Assembly: GCF_000973725.1 (NCBI RefSeq)
Contig: NZ_CP009621.1
Span: forward strand, 2,330,501 to 2,394,500
DNA from: Pontibacter korlensis
Lineage (GTDB): Bacteria > Bacteroidota > Bacteroidia > Cytophagales > Hymenobacteraceae
Length of the DNA: 64,000 nucleotides
Direction: 5' to 3'
Part shown: one piece after another, positions 1 to 8,588 of the stretch
Numbering within the stretch: the stretch's first letter is position 1
How the letters are laid out: each line of letters begins with the position of its first letter
Translations under genes and position numbers: made by a program
Notes under the pieces: generated by a model
What the model was told of the DNA's origin: nothing
What the model saw: only the letters and a program-made list of their open reading frames with translations
Database searches by the model: none

Positions 1-1965
1 AACGCTTTGTTGGAGCTAAAACTGGATAGGAACAAAATATTTCTGAATGGCTTTTCGAATGCTGAGAACCTGAAGAACTCTCTGCACAATACCATGCAGC
101 CACGAAAGCCTCAGCTGTTAGGAGTTAGAAATTACATGCCTAACCGCACGGCCATGTTGCTGCACTTCGGCCTACAGGAGATAGCACGCTTGCGGCAGCC
201 TCAAAAGGCTAACAAGTCCGCTTATGCTGCCACTGTTGATAGCCTTGCCCAAAGTTTTAGACAGGAAGCTGCTCTTGCCTACATGGAGTCGAACAGCATG
301 AGCCAAAGCCCGGATAAGGTGGCATACGCTCATACAAGTAACCCTGCGTTAACACAGCACCTGCTAAACCGGCTGGGAAATCAGTTGGCAGAGGCCCGCA
401 AGGAACAGCCGTTTATAGAAAAGTATGCTGGGTATAGCATTCAGCTTCTGAACACTCCGGAGTTGCCTGAACAGCTCCTGGGGCGTGTATTCCAGGGTTT
501 TGAACAGAGTTATGTGGTGCAGGTAGATAATTACCTGCTCATATCAGAGGAAATGGCAACGCTCCGTCACCTGCTCGATGACATATTGGAGGGAAACGTG
601 TGGAGCAAATCAGTAGGTCAGAAAGCTTTCCTGGAAGAGACGCTGCAGGAAGCAAACTTCAGCCTGTACCTGAATACCGTAAATGCCTGGTACATCCTGA
701 ATCGTTACACTACTGATGAGGAGCGGGAAAACCTTTTGCAGAACGCTACCATCATTAAGCGCTTCTCACAGGTAGGGCTGCAGTTCTCTATGGTTGAAGG
801 AAGGTACTATACCAGCCTGGTTATTCGAAGACCGGAGCAAAGCAACACAACCGGGCAGGATGTTTTCGAGGAGGAGGAAACTATCACCTTTGATAACAGG
901 CTTGATTCAAGACCTTTCCCAATCCAGAACGCCGTAGACCGAAGCCGAGAACTGGTAGTGCAGGATTCTGCCAATGTGCTGCTAAATGTAACTGCACTAG
1001 GCAAACGTGGTTGGACCGATAGCCTTGGCACCACCTTGCGCAGCGAAATAAAGCAGATAGAGTACGGGCCAGACAAGAAGCTACGCTACCTGTTTATAAC
1101 CTCAAACCGCATCCACGCTATCAACAACCAGGGGCAAGCGCTGGAGAACTTTCCGTTTAACCTGTCCGATACACTGAGCCTGCAACACTTGGCTGTGTTC
1201 GACTATGAAAAAGAAGGCGACTATAGGCTGCTGGTAGATGATAACCTTGGCAACCTGTACATGTACAACATGCGTGGAAGTGGCGTACAGGGCTGGCAAC
1301 CCCGCCGCATGGATTATCGTTTGGCAGCCGAACCACAGCACCTGCGCGTGGGTGGCCGTGATGTGATTCTGGTGCCGCTGGAAAATGGCTACATCTATGC
1401 CCTCAACCGCAATGGCGATACATACCCTGGCTTTCCTATAAACCTGAAGGCACCGTTAACCTCCGGTACCATGGCTAAAATTGGTGCCGACCTAAGGCGC
1501 ACAGAAGTAACAGCTGTAACACGATATGGTAATGTGGTAACGTTTAACCTGCAGGGCAAGGTGCTAAACCGTGAGCAGCTGATGCGTCCTAGCAAGCGTG
1601 CCTTGTTCCAGATGGTGCCAGAAAGCAGCAGTGCCCGTTCTTATATTATTGTGCGGCAGGAGCAAGGCAAGGTAGCCATACTAGATCAGGATCTTAATGA
1701 GCTGTTCGAGAAGCGCTATGTTACGTCAGCCCCTAAAATAGTGCAGTACTTCCACTTTGGCGGCGATAACAGGGTATACGCCATCACGGAAACAGGGCCA
1801 CGAAAAACATACCTGTACGATTCAAAAGGCAAGCTTATTGGTGGCCGCTCTATCGAGAACAGCCAACCCGTTACCATCTACTATAACGAGACTGCCAACG
1901 ACTACACCTTATACTACGTGATCAGAAACCAACTAAAGAAGATCGGCTTTAGTATTGGTGAATAA
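1..1965 (+). CDS. hypothetical protein with C-terminal beta-propeller-like repeats (5' end cut off by window edge)
   Basis: The reading frame is open from the first base, so the N-terminus lies outside the window and about 655 residues are visible. I do not recognise the family with certainty; the N-terminal half resembles large Bacteroidota proteins of the DUF3352 type. The C-terminal half (roughly residues 330-650) holds repeated strand-rich units with Gly/Asn turns, for example INNQGQALENFPFNL and RNGDTYPGFPINL, which look like PQQ/WD-type propeller blades. It is probably exported, but no signal peptide can be checked. It converges on corA with a gap of only 17 bases and no terminator hairpin was seen between them. 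Confidence 0.75.
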   Translation, partial: NALLELKLDRNKIFLNGFSNAENLKNSLHNTMQPRKPQLLGVRNYMPNRTAMLLHFGLQEIARLRQPQKANKSAYAATVDSLAQSFRQEAALAYMESNSMSQSPDKVAYAHTSNPALTQHLLNRLGNQLAEARKEQPFIEKYAGYSIQLLNTPELPEQLLGRVFQGFEQSYVVQVDNYLLISEEMATLRHLLDDILEGNVWSKSVGQKAFLEETLQEANFSLYLNTVNAWYILNRYTTDEERENLLQNATIIKRFSQVGLQFSMVEGRYYTSLVIRRPEQSNTTGQDVFEEEETITFDNRLDSRPFPIQNAVDRSRELVVQDSANVLLNVTALGKRGWTDSLGTTLRSEIKQIEYGPDKKLRYLFITSNRIHAINNQGQALENFPFNLSDTLSLQHLAVFDYEKEGDYRLLVDDNLGNLYMYNMRGSGVQGWQPRRMDYRLAAEPQHLRVGGRDVILVPLENGYIYALNRNGDTYPGFPINLKAPLTSGTMAKIGADLRRTEVTAVTRYGNVVTFNLQGKVLNREQLMRPSKRALFQMVPESSSARSYIIVRQEQGKVAILDQDLNELFEKRYVTSAPKIVQYFHFGGDNRVYAITETGPRKTYLYDSKGKLIGGRSIENSQPVTIYYNETANDYTLYYVIRNQLKKIGFSIGE

Positions 1966-1982
1966 GCGCTAACCTGTGCTCG

Positions 1983-3113
1983 TTAAAAACTCCTGAACCA
2001 GCCCTTTTTGTAGAAGAAGTATAGCTGCAGCATTATGAGCATAAACATCAAACCTAAAAGTATAGGGTAGGAGTATGGCTGGTAAAGCTCTGGCATGCTG
2101 TGTGGGAAAACCTTTCCTGTTTCTGGATCCTCGTGCGAAAAGTTCATCCCATACAAACCTACAATAAAGCTTAGCGGAATAAAGATGCTGGAGATGATGG
2201 TAAGCACTTTCATGATTTCGTTCATGCGGTTGCTTACTGTAGACATGTACAGGTCTACCAAACTGGAAGCCATCTCGCGGTGATTGTCCACCAGGTCTAT
2301 CAACTGCACAGCATGGTCGTAAGCATCGCGGAAGTATACTTTCAGGTTCTCGGGAATGGTGTCCTCGTCCATGCGCAGGATCTCGTTCATCAGGTCGCGC
2401 TCAGGCCATGTGATGCGGCGCAGCTTTATCAGTTCGTTTTTTAAGTCCAGAATCTGGCTTAGCGTGGCCTTGTTAGGCTGCCGAAGCACTTCCTGCTCTA
2501 ACTCCTCAATATAAATACCGATATCAGCAATTACCGGAAAGTAATAATCCAGCACCACATCCAGTATAGCATAGGCAATGTACACTGCCGGCCGCTGCCG
2601 GATAATGCCTTTGCCGATCCTGATTCGCTCGCGCAGCGGATCAAGGCAATCGCCATAGTCGCTCTGCAGGCTAAGCACGTAGTTAGGTCCCGTGAAAAGC
2701 GAAAGTTGTATATCGTCCAGGGTTCTGAATTCGGGAGACCAGCGCAGCATACGCGTGATCATGAACAGGCGGTTCTCACCAAACTCCTCCACCTTTGGCC
2801 TTTGGTAATCGTTGATCACGTCTTCCATCTGCAGCGGGTGCAGCTTAAAGTCTATGATCAGTTGCTCCAGCATGGCCTGATCAGCATAGCCTCTGATGTC
2901 GATCCAATGTCGTGCATCCGGTCTGGAGTTTACCCGTTGTAACAGTTCCTGGTAAGTCTTTAGCTCCATCTCCTCAAACATCCCCTCGTTAAACGACATC
3001 AGGAAAAAGCGTGGAGCATACGCCTCGGCAGGTATGAGTAGCGAGCCTGGTTTTATGCCAGCCTTGCGTTCTAAAATCTTGTTGCGGGCGCGGTTATGTT
3101 TGCGTTTGGCCAT
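1983..3113 (-). CDS. corA: CorA-family magnesium/cobalt transporter
   Basis: Inner-membrane divalent cation channel for Mg2+ uptake. The 376-residue length is normal for CorA. The family signature YGMNF is present with GMN at residues 322-324, at the end of the first of two C-terminal membrane helices; the second helix runs at about residues 350-369 and ends in a basic tail (FFYKKGWF). The long N-terminal part is the acidic and helical cytoplasmic funnel domain. The start ATG at 3113 gives a Lys/Arg-rich N-terminus. It is followed upstream by the YigZ gene on the same strand, 47 bases away, so the two may be co-transcribed. Confidence 0.95.
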   Translation of the reverse strand: MAKRKHNRARNKILERKAGIKPGSLLIPAEAYAPRFFLMSFNEGMFEEMELKTYQELLQRVNSRPDARHWIDIRGYADQAMLEQLIIDFKLHPLQMEDVINDYQRPKVEEFGENRLFMITRMLRWSPEFRTLDDIQLSLFTGPNYVLSLQSDYGDCLDPLRERIRIGKGIIRQRPAVYIAYAILDVVLDYYFPVIADIGIYIEELEQEVLRQPNKATLSQILDLKNELIKLRRITWPERDLMNEILRMDEDTIPENLKVYFRDAYDHAVQLIDLVDNHREMASSLVDLYMSTVSNRMNEIMKVLTIISSIFIPLSFIVGLYGMNFSHEDPETGKVFPHSMPELYQPYSYPILLGLMFMLIMLQLYFFYKKGWFRSF

Positions 3114-3160
3114 TTAGGGGAGTTAAGAGTTAGTGCGTTTAGGAGTTAGAATTTAGAAGT

Positions 3161-3766
3161 TTATTCCCCTACAACGGAAACCTCAACGCCTTCCATCTCT
3201 TCCAGTTTGATAGTAATCTCTTCCTGCAGCTTACGGCGCACCTCAATGGTAAGGCGGCAGTCCAGTTCAAATTGCTGGTCGCGCACCTGCAGGTCATACT
3301 CTTTCACAAGGCTCATCACATCGTTCATCTGTGGGTAAGCATAGTGTGCCTGCAGCAGTACAGTTTCGTGCTTTTCTATAACGGTGGCCTGTTCCAGTGC
3401 ATCAGCTGTGGACACTTTGTAAGCGTTAATAAGACCGCTTACACCCAACTTAGTGCCTCCAAAGTAGCGTACTACCACTACCAGCACATTGCTGAGGCCG
3501 GCAGAGCGGATCTGCCCAAGTATAGGATCACCTGCAGAATGGTTAGGTTCGCCGTCGTCGTTTGTGCGGTAGCGGGCTTGGTCAGCACCCAGAATGTAAG
3601 CATAGCAGTGATGGCGGGCATCGTAGTACTTCTTCTTCAGCTCGGCGATAATATCCTTCACCTCCTCTTCAGAATATACCGGATAGGCCAGGGCAATAAA
3701 CTTGCTTCCCTTCTCCTTGTACAACCCCTCTGCGGGCGCTTCTATGGTTCTGTAGGTATCTTCCAT
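3161..3766 (-). CDS. YigZ/IMPACT family protein
   Basis: Member of the UPF0029/IMPACT family (YigZ in E. coli), a two-domain fold resembling ribosomal protein S5 and EF-G domain IV; the cellular role is not well settled. The conserved segment RHHCYAYILG followed by NDDGEPNHSAGDPIL and VVVVRYFGGTKLG is clearly visible and diagnostic. The C-terminal 70 residues match the EF-G-IV-like DUF1949 part. I chose ATG at 3766 because the protein then begins MEDTYRTI, the usual N-terminus; an ATG at 3787 would add seven residues. It lies directly upstream of corA on the same strand. Confidence 0.9.
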   Translation of the reverse strand: MEDTYRTIEAPAEGLYKEKGSKFIALAYPVYSEEEVKDIIAELKKKYYDARHHCYAYILGADQARYRTNDDGEPNHSAGDPILGQIRSAGLSNVLVVVVRYFGGTKLGVSGLINAYKVSTADALEQATVIEKHETVLLQAHYAYPQMNDVMSLVKEYDLQVRDQQFELDCRLTIEVRRKLQEEITIKLEEMEGVEVSVVGE

Positions 3767-3847
3767 GGTTGCTTTTGCTGCTAGCATTCCTGCAATTTAA
3801 CCAAAGCCCGGCAAGGGTAAAAATTATAGCGATATCTACGAATTACG

Positions 3848-3855
3848 TACATTTG
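3848..3855 (+). promoter_or_regulatory. Bacteroidota -7 box TACATTTG ahead of the fdtA-like gene
   Basis: The octamer TACATTTG fits the TAnnTTTG consensus and lies 23 bases before the TTG start at 3879. No clear -33 TTG was found at the usual spacing, so this is a partial promoter call. Confidence 0.5.
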
Positions 3856-3878
3856 CAACATCACCAAAAAATATACTT

Positions 3879-4292
3879 TTGCCAGCTACGCCATACTTGC
3901 TTTCATTCCACCGTGTCGGGAGTCCTGAAGTAGGCTTTATAACCAGTACGCAACTGGCCGAGAATATCCCGTTTGAAATAAAGAGGGTGTTCTGGACGCA
4001 AGACACACCATTAGGCGTAGAGCGTGGACACCATGCCAATATGGCTACCGAAGAGGTGCTGATTGCTCTGAGCGGAAGTATAAAAGTGCTGACCGACACA
4101 GGCCGGGAAAAGCAGGGGTTTGAACTGACGCACCCACAGGAGGGCCTGTACATACCAGCAATGTGCTGGACTGAGCTATACTTTTCTGAAGGAGCCACAG
4201 CCCTTTGCCTTACCTCTACAGATTTCAGCGAGGCTGATTATATTCGTGATTACAACAGGTTTAGAAAGCTGGCGTCGCACATTGAGTCATGA
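3879..4292 (+). CDS. FdtA/QdtA-type sugar 3,4-ketoisomerase (cupin)
   Basis: Small cupin enzyme of the FdtA/WxcM C-terminal type, which isomerises dTDP-4-keto-6-deoxyglucose to the 3-keto form for aminodeoxysugar synthesis. At 137 residues it has the family length. The cupin core is visible around RGHHANMATEEVLIALSGS with the conserved His pair, followed by GLYIPAMCW. The start is a TTG at 3879; no upstream ATG exists in frame and the -7 box at 3848-3855 fits this start. The next gene is a DegT-family aminotransferase, the enzyme expected to act on the 3-keto product, so the pair resembles fdtA-fdtB. The exact sugar product is inferred. Confidence 0.87.
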   Translation: MPATPYLLSFHRVGSPEVGFITSTQLAENIPFEIKRVFWTQDTPLGVERGHHANMATEEVLIALSGSIKVLTDTGREKQGFELTHPQEGLYIPAMCWTELYFSEGATALCLTSTDFSEADYIRDYNRFRKLASHIES

Positions 4293-4401
4293 AAAAAATA
4301 AAAAGCATATTATAGTGGTAGGTTATAGGTTGAAGGTCGCATAATATTCCTTACTTAACCTTCTAACTTTTTAACTTCCCAACTTACGAACTCCACCGAC
4401 T

Positions 4402-5514
4402 ATGCAAGAACCTCTTCCGTACTTCCAGTTCAGAGATTTTCCGGCAGGCCTGGAGACACAGGTGCAGCAGGCGCTGACACAAGCCGTTGCCGGCAAGCAG
4501 TATGTGCTGGGGCCGCAGGTACGGAGCTTTGAGCAGGAGTATGCAGCTTACCTGGGAGTTGGTGCAGCTGTGGGAGTAGGCAATGGATATGATGCACTGG
4601 TGATCGCTTTAAAAGCTTTGGGCGTAGGAGCAGGGGATGAAGTAGTGTTGCCGGTGCACACATTTATTGCCACTGTAAATGCGGTGCTGCAAGTTGGGGC
4701 AAAGCCTGTGCTGGCCGAGCCTGATAAGTACACTTACAATCTTACAGCCGAAACTGCCTCCAGACACATCACTTCCAAAACCAAAGTTGTACTTCCGGTG
4801 CATCTCTACGGACAAGTTTGCCAGATGGACGAGCTGTTGCAGTTGGCGCTGAAGCAGGGTATAAAAGTGTTGGAAGATGCCGCTCAGGCACACGGAGCAA
4901 AATATAAAGGCACCTTAGTCGGAGCCTTTGGCGATGCTGCAGCCTTCAGCTTTTACCCTACCAAAAACTTAGGAGCCTTGGGCGATGCCGGAGCAGTCGT
5001 AACGTCTGATGTTGCTGTGACTGCCTTTGCCAAGAAGTACAGAAATTACGGCGAGGCACAGAAGCATATGTCTGAACGGGTCGGATTAAACTCAAGGCTG
5101 GATGAGCTGCAGGCGGCAGTGCTACGGGTAAAGCTGCAACATCTTAATGCTTTGAACGCAGAGCGTCAGCGGCTGGCACAGGTATACTTGCAGGAGCTAC
5201 AAAACACCGGCGACCTTATACTTCCGGTAACGGCTCCAGGCTGCGATCATGTCTACCACATCTTTAACATCCGCACAAAGTATAGAAACAGACTGCAAAG
5301 CTACTTGCTAGAGCAGGGGATACGTACGGCAATACATTACCCTGTGCCGGTACATCTGCAGCCTGCTTATACTTTTCTAGGATATAAAGCCGGATACTTT
5401 CCAGTGGCCGAAGAACTTGCCAGTACCAGCCTCAGTTTACCGCTCTTCCCAGGTTTATCCGAAGCCGAGCAGATGCGGGTAGTTGAGGCCGTAAAAGCGT
5501 TCTTCGGGAGGTAG
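4402..5514 (+). CDS. DegT/DnrJ/EryC1/StrS aminotransferase (FdtB-like)
   Basis: PLP-dependent sugar aminotransferase acting on nucleotide-linked keto sugars. The 370-residue length is typical. The PLP lysine is Lys188 in SFYPTKNLGALGD, with the cofactor-contacting LEDAAQAHG at about 157-165 and the HLYGQ motif at 134-138. The neighbouring FdtA-like ketoisomerase suggests the product is a 3-amino-3,6-dideoxyhexose. The preceding 110-base gap contains only AT-rich tracts of the form AACTTTTTAACTTCCC and no obvious terminator, so co-transcription is possible. Sugar nucleotide genes rmlA and rmlB are not in the window and must be encoded elsewhere. Confidence 0.92.
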   Translation: MQEPLPYFQFRDFPAGLETQVQQALTQAVAGKQYVLGPQVRSFEQEYAAYLGVGAAVGVGNGYDALVIALKALGVGAGDEVVLPVHTFIATVNAVLQVGAKPVLAEPDKYTYNLTAETASRHITSKTKVVLPVHLYGQVCQMDELLQLALKQGIKVLEDAAQAHGAKYKGTLVGAFGDAAAFSFYPTKNLGALGDAGAVVTSDVAVTAFAKKYRNYGEAQKHMSERVGLNSRLDELQAAVLRVKLQHLNALNAERQRLAQVYLQELQNTGDLILPVTAPGCDHVYHIFNIRTKYRNRLQSYLLEQGIRTAIHYPVPVHLQPAYTFLGYKAGYFPVAEELASTSLSLPLFPGLSEAEQMRVVEAVKAFFGR

Positions 5515-5599
5515 ATTTATGCTTCTTGTCCAGCTCTAAGGAAGCAGGAGGAACGTTCTACTGTATAAAATATGAGTGTTGTAGTTAGAGCTATTCAGG

Positions 5600-5633
5600 T
5601 GAACCCACCCTAACCCCTCTGAGGAGGGGAATT
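5600..5633. repeat. dispersed palindromic repeat, copy 1
   Basis: A 34-base unit with the core CCCCTCTGAGGAGGGG, able to form a small hairpin. An inverted, slightly diverged copy lies at 9735-9771 between two other genes. The surroundings (5515-5954, 440 bases without a gene) also hold a GC-rich block at about 5670-5790 with TTGAGCGC repeated directly at 5679 and 5770. No coding frame was seen. Confidence 0.6.
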
Positions 5634-5954
5634 ATCTTCTATCAGCTTTGGCTATCTAACCTGATCTCAGTCCTTGGATTGAGCGCCTTGTGAGATCCGG
5701 TGCCCGAAGGGCAGCGCCCTGGCGCAGGAGGGAACACAGCGCGATACCCTTAACGAGCGCCTCGCGGCCTTGAGCGCACCAAAGCCAAATATGAAACGAG
5801 CAAGTCATAGAGCCGAGGATGAACAGTAGCTAATAAGTATAGCTTGTTTTAAAAAGTAAAGACAGTAGCTATAAAGTATAGGACAAAGTATAAGCTAAAC
5901 TTCCAACAGCTGCCTCGCGAGCACAAAGCAATATAATATTCCTTATCTTCGCCC

Positions 5955-6899
5955 ATGCCCCAACCACCGCTTGTCTCCATCATCTGCCTGTGTTATAACC
6001 ATGAGCGTTTTCTGCGTGAGGCCTTGGACTCGGTGTTGGCGCAGACGTACCCCAACCTGGAGATTATTGTAGTGGATGACTGCAGCACTGATGGCAGTGT
6101 TGGTATTATCCAAGAGTATGTGCAGCGGCACCCACAGCTCCGCTTTATCAGCACCGGGCGTAATATGGGTAACACGAAAGCCTTCAACATGGGTTGGCGG
6201 GCCAGTAAAGGTCAGTTTATTATTGATTTCGCTACCGATGATGTGCTGTTGCCAGAGCGGGTGTCACAACAGGTAAAACTCTTTCAAGATTTACCACCTG
6301 ACTACGGTGTAGTATACTCCGACGCAGAATATATATCTGACAATTCGGTGCCACTACACCTGCACAGCCAAAAGTACAAAGCTGCACCGGATGGCGATGT
6401 TTTTGCTGAGGTTCTCGGGCGTTACTTTATATGCCCACCTACCATGCTTATTCGCCGGGAAGTATATGAGGAATTGCACGGTTACGACGAAGCTCTGGCC
6501 TATGAGGACTTTGACTTTTGGGTACGTTCTGCCCGCAAGTATAAATACGCTTACCTGCCACAGGTAACTACACAGAGGCGGCTGCATAACTCCTCTCTTT
6601 CAAGTGGCTGGTACCGGCAAGGCAATAAACTTCTGGCATCTACTGTTATAGTATGCAGTAGGGCCGCAGAAATGATACAGACCGAGCAGGAGCGCGAGGC
6701 GCTGGTCAGGCGGCTAAAGTATGAGGCACGACATGCTTACCTTACTGGCAACTTTAATGAAGCAGAGCAGTTGCTGCAACTCCTTGAACAAGTAGCAGGG
6801 ATGCCTTTTTTGTATGGTTTCGTGCGGCAGCTAAACAGGCATAAAATCGATCTCGGTTTCCTGCGACGCCTCTATCTGAGACTCCGTAACAGGCAATAA
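5955..6899 (+). CDS. family 2 glycosyltransferase
   Basis: GT-A fold glycosyltransferase that transfers a sugar from a nucleotide donor, probably in surface polysaccharide synthesis given the sugar-modifying genes upstream. The start VSIICLCYNHERFLREAL is the classic GT2 nucleotide-binding strand and helix, then IIVVDDCSTDGS at about residues 37-48 and the DFATDD segment near 92-97 in place of a canonical DxD. EDFDFWVR near residue 180 supplies the catalytic-region ED motif common in this family. No membrane helices are seen, so it is likely cytoplasmic and peripheral. A TATCTTCG box (one mismatch from TAnnTTTG) lies at 5944-5951, very close to the ATG. Confidence 0.92.
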   Translation: MPQPPLVSIICLCYNHERFLREALDSVLAQTYPNLEIIVVDDCSTDGSVGIIQEYVQRHPQLRFISTGRNMGNTKAFNMGWRASKGQFIIDFATDDVLLPERVSQQVKLFQDLPPDYGVVYSDAEYISDNSVPLHLHSQKYKAAPDGDVFAEVLGRYFICPPTMLIRREVYEELHGYDEALAYEDFDFWVRSARKYKYAYLPQVTTQRRLHNSSLSSGWYRQGNKLLASTVIVCSRAAEMIQTEQEREALVRRLKYEARHAYLTGNFNEAEQLLQLLEQVAGMPFLYGFVRQLNRHKIDLGFLRRLYLRLRNRQ

Positions 6900-7058
6900 T
6901 AGTACAGTTTTTGTCTACCTTCTCCCTTATTATCCGTAAGCAGAAATTAAAGCTGGCATTTTGGGATTAAACATATAACAAACACATAAGCAACCGAAAA
7001 CGGGTGTTTTTGTGGGTAATTTGTTACTCAATAGGGCCACTATCAATATTTTAATACC

Positions 7059-7066
7059 TATATTTG
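7059..7066 (+). promoter_or_regulatory. Bacteroidota -7 box TATATTTG ahead of the desaturase
   Basis: Perfect TAnnTTTG octamer 24 bases before ATG 7090. It lies inside the region that a GTG at 7012 would make coding, so it favours the ATG at 7090 as the true start. Confidence 0.6.
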
Positions 7067-7089
7067 GCACTCAATTAAACAACAACAAC

Positions 7090-8070
7090 ATGATTACAGC
7101 AGCACTCGCCTCCCGTGCAGAAGTTATAAAATGGATGGAAGACTTTGTGGGAGAAAAACTCTCTGAGTTTCTTAAATCGGTTGAAGATAGCTGGCAGCCT
7201 GCCGACTTGTTACCTGACGCTACACTGGAGACATTCTTTGATGAAGTAAAGGAACTGCGCGAGCGTGCCCGTGACCTGAGCTATGATCTGTTGGCTGTAT
7301 TGGTTGGCGATACTATAACAGAAGAGGCACTTCCTACCTACGAAAGCTGGCTCATGACCATAGATGGTTTGCCACAAGATCCGCAGGGGCCTTGGATGAA
7401 GTGGAACCGCAGCTGGACGGCTGAGGAAAACCGCCATGGCGACGTACTAAACCGTTACCTTTACCTGAGTGGGCGTATCAACATGCGTGAAATGGAGGCT
7501 TCTACGCAATACCTGATATCCGATGGTTTTGACCTGCAGACAGACAACGATCCATACCGTTCGTTTGTGTATACTTCTTTCCAGGAGACAGCTACTAATA
7601 TTTCGCACCGCCGTGTGGCTCAAATTGCCAAGAAGCAGGGCGATAACATGCTTGCCAAGCTTTGCGGCCACGTGGCAGCCGATGAGGCGCGCCATGCTAA
7701 GGCTTATAAAGCTTTTGTAAGCAAAATTTTTGAGGCTGACCCGAACGAGATGATGCTTGCTTTTGAAGACATGATGCGCAAGAAGATCGTGATGCCGGCC
7801 CACTACATGCGTGAGTTAGGTGTAGAGCTTGGTAAAACATTCGGCCACTTTACCGATGCCGCACAGCGTATTGGGGTATATACTTCTGCAGACTATACCG
7901 ATATTCTGGAAGGTCTGATTAGTGAGTGGAAGATCGAAACCTTAACAGGTCTTAACGAAACTGGCGAGCGTGCCCGCGATTACGTAATGGCCCTGCCAGC
8001 CCGACTTAAGCGTGTAGCAGAGCGTATGAAGTCTCCACAGCTGGAGTACAAGTTCCGTTGGATTGACTAA
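7090..8070 (+). CDS. acyl-ACP desaturase (soluble di-iron type)
   Basis: Soluble stearoyl-ACP desaturase-family enzyme, introducing a double bond into fatty acyl chains bound to acyl carrier protein. The two helical di-iron motifs are clear: EENRHGD and, about 90 residues later, DEARHAK. With ATG 7090 the product is 326 residues, normal for the family and beginning MITAALASRAEVIKW; an upstream GTG at 7012 would add 26 residues but overlaps the promoter box. The gene stands alone, ended by a strong hairpin at 8094-8133. Role in adjusting membrane fluidity is family knowledge. Confidence 0.93.
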   Translation: MITAALASRAEVIKWMEDFVGEKLSEFLKSVEDSWQPADLLPDATLETFFDEVKELRERARDLSYDLLAVLVGDTITEEALPTYESWLMTIDGLPQDPQGPWMKWNRSWTAEENRHGDVLNRYLYLSGRINMREMEASTQYLISDGFDLQTDNDPYRSFVYTSFQETATNISHRRVAQIAKKQGDNMLAKLCGHVAADEARHAKAYKAFVSKIFEADPNEMMLAFEDMMRKKIVMPAHYMRELGVELGKTFGHFTDAAQRIGVYTSADYTDILEGLISEWKIETLTGLNETGERARDYVMALPARLKRVAERMKSPQLEYKFRWID

Positions 8071-8093
8071 GCAGCATAAGCTAAAAGATAAAG

Positions 8094-8133
8094 AAAGAGG
8101 TGAGCCAGTTCAGTGGCTCACCTCTTTTGTTTT
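8094..8133 (+). terminator. intrinsic terminator between desaturase and DUF427 gene
   Basis: Stem AAAGAGGTGAGCCA paired with TGGCTCACCTCTTT around a 6-base loop, then TGTTTTGT. It lies between convergent genes and is probably used in both directions. Confidence 0.88.
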
Positions 8134-8154
8134 GTAACCCTACCACAAGCAGAG

Positions 8155-8436
8155 TTACTCCTGAACTTCTACGTCTTTCCAGAAAGCTATGTAATTTCTT
8201 ATCTCTTTAGCTGCGTCTTTTGGGTTGGGGTAATACCAGGCAGCGTCCTGCTGTACCTCTCCATTTACTTTTACATGGTAATAGGAGGCTTCGCCCTTCC
8301 AGGGACAAGTAGTGTGGGTACGGCTTTCCTCCAGATACTTTTTATCAACTGTGTTCGGAGGAAAATAATGGTTGCCTTCTACTACAACGGTATCATTGCT
8401 ATCTGCAATTACTACATCATTAAATATCGCTTTCAT
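8155..8436 (-). CDS. DUF427 domain-containing protein
   Basis: A 93-residue single-domain DUF427 protein of unknown biochemical role. The family signatures are present: a buried WxG-like core CPWKGEASYY at about residues 44-53 and AAWYYPNPKDAA toward the C-terminus. I chose ATG at 8436 (MKAIFNDVVIADS), the normal family start; the frame stays open to 8490 but the added residues look non-coding. It is monocistronic and convergent with the desaturase. No signal peptide. Confidence 0.88.
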   Translation of the reverse strand: MKAIFNDVVIADSNDTVVVEGNHYFPPNTVDKKYLEESRTHTTCPWKGEASYYHVKVNGEVQQDAAWYYPNPKDAAKEIRNYIAFWKDVEVQE

Positions 8437-8588
8437 AGTTTTACTCGTTTTATAAGTGCTGTACATTATTTTACTAAAGCATGATAGCAAGGTTCTGCAG
8501 CATATTTGCTCTTATGCTGCCCACCATGCGCAGGAAGTAACAGAACAATGTACTGGCTATACTTGTTACACATGGTAAACCCTAGTTT

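Noticed and set aside
3836-4198. Minus-strand open frame of 120 codons opposite the fdtA-like gene
   Set aside because: Codon pattern is a mirror of the cupin gene and has no family motif; the plus-strand protein is clearly real.
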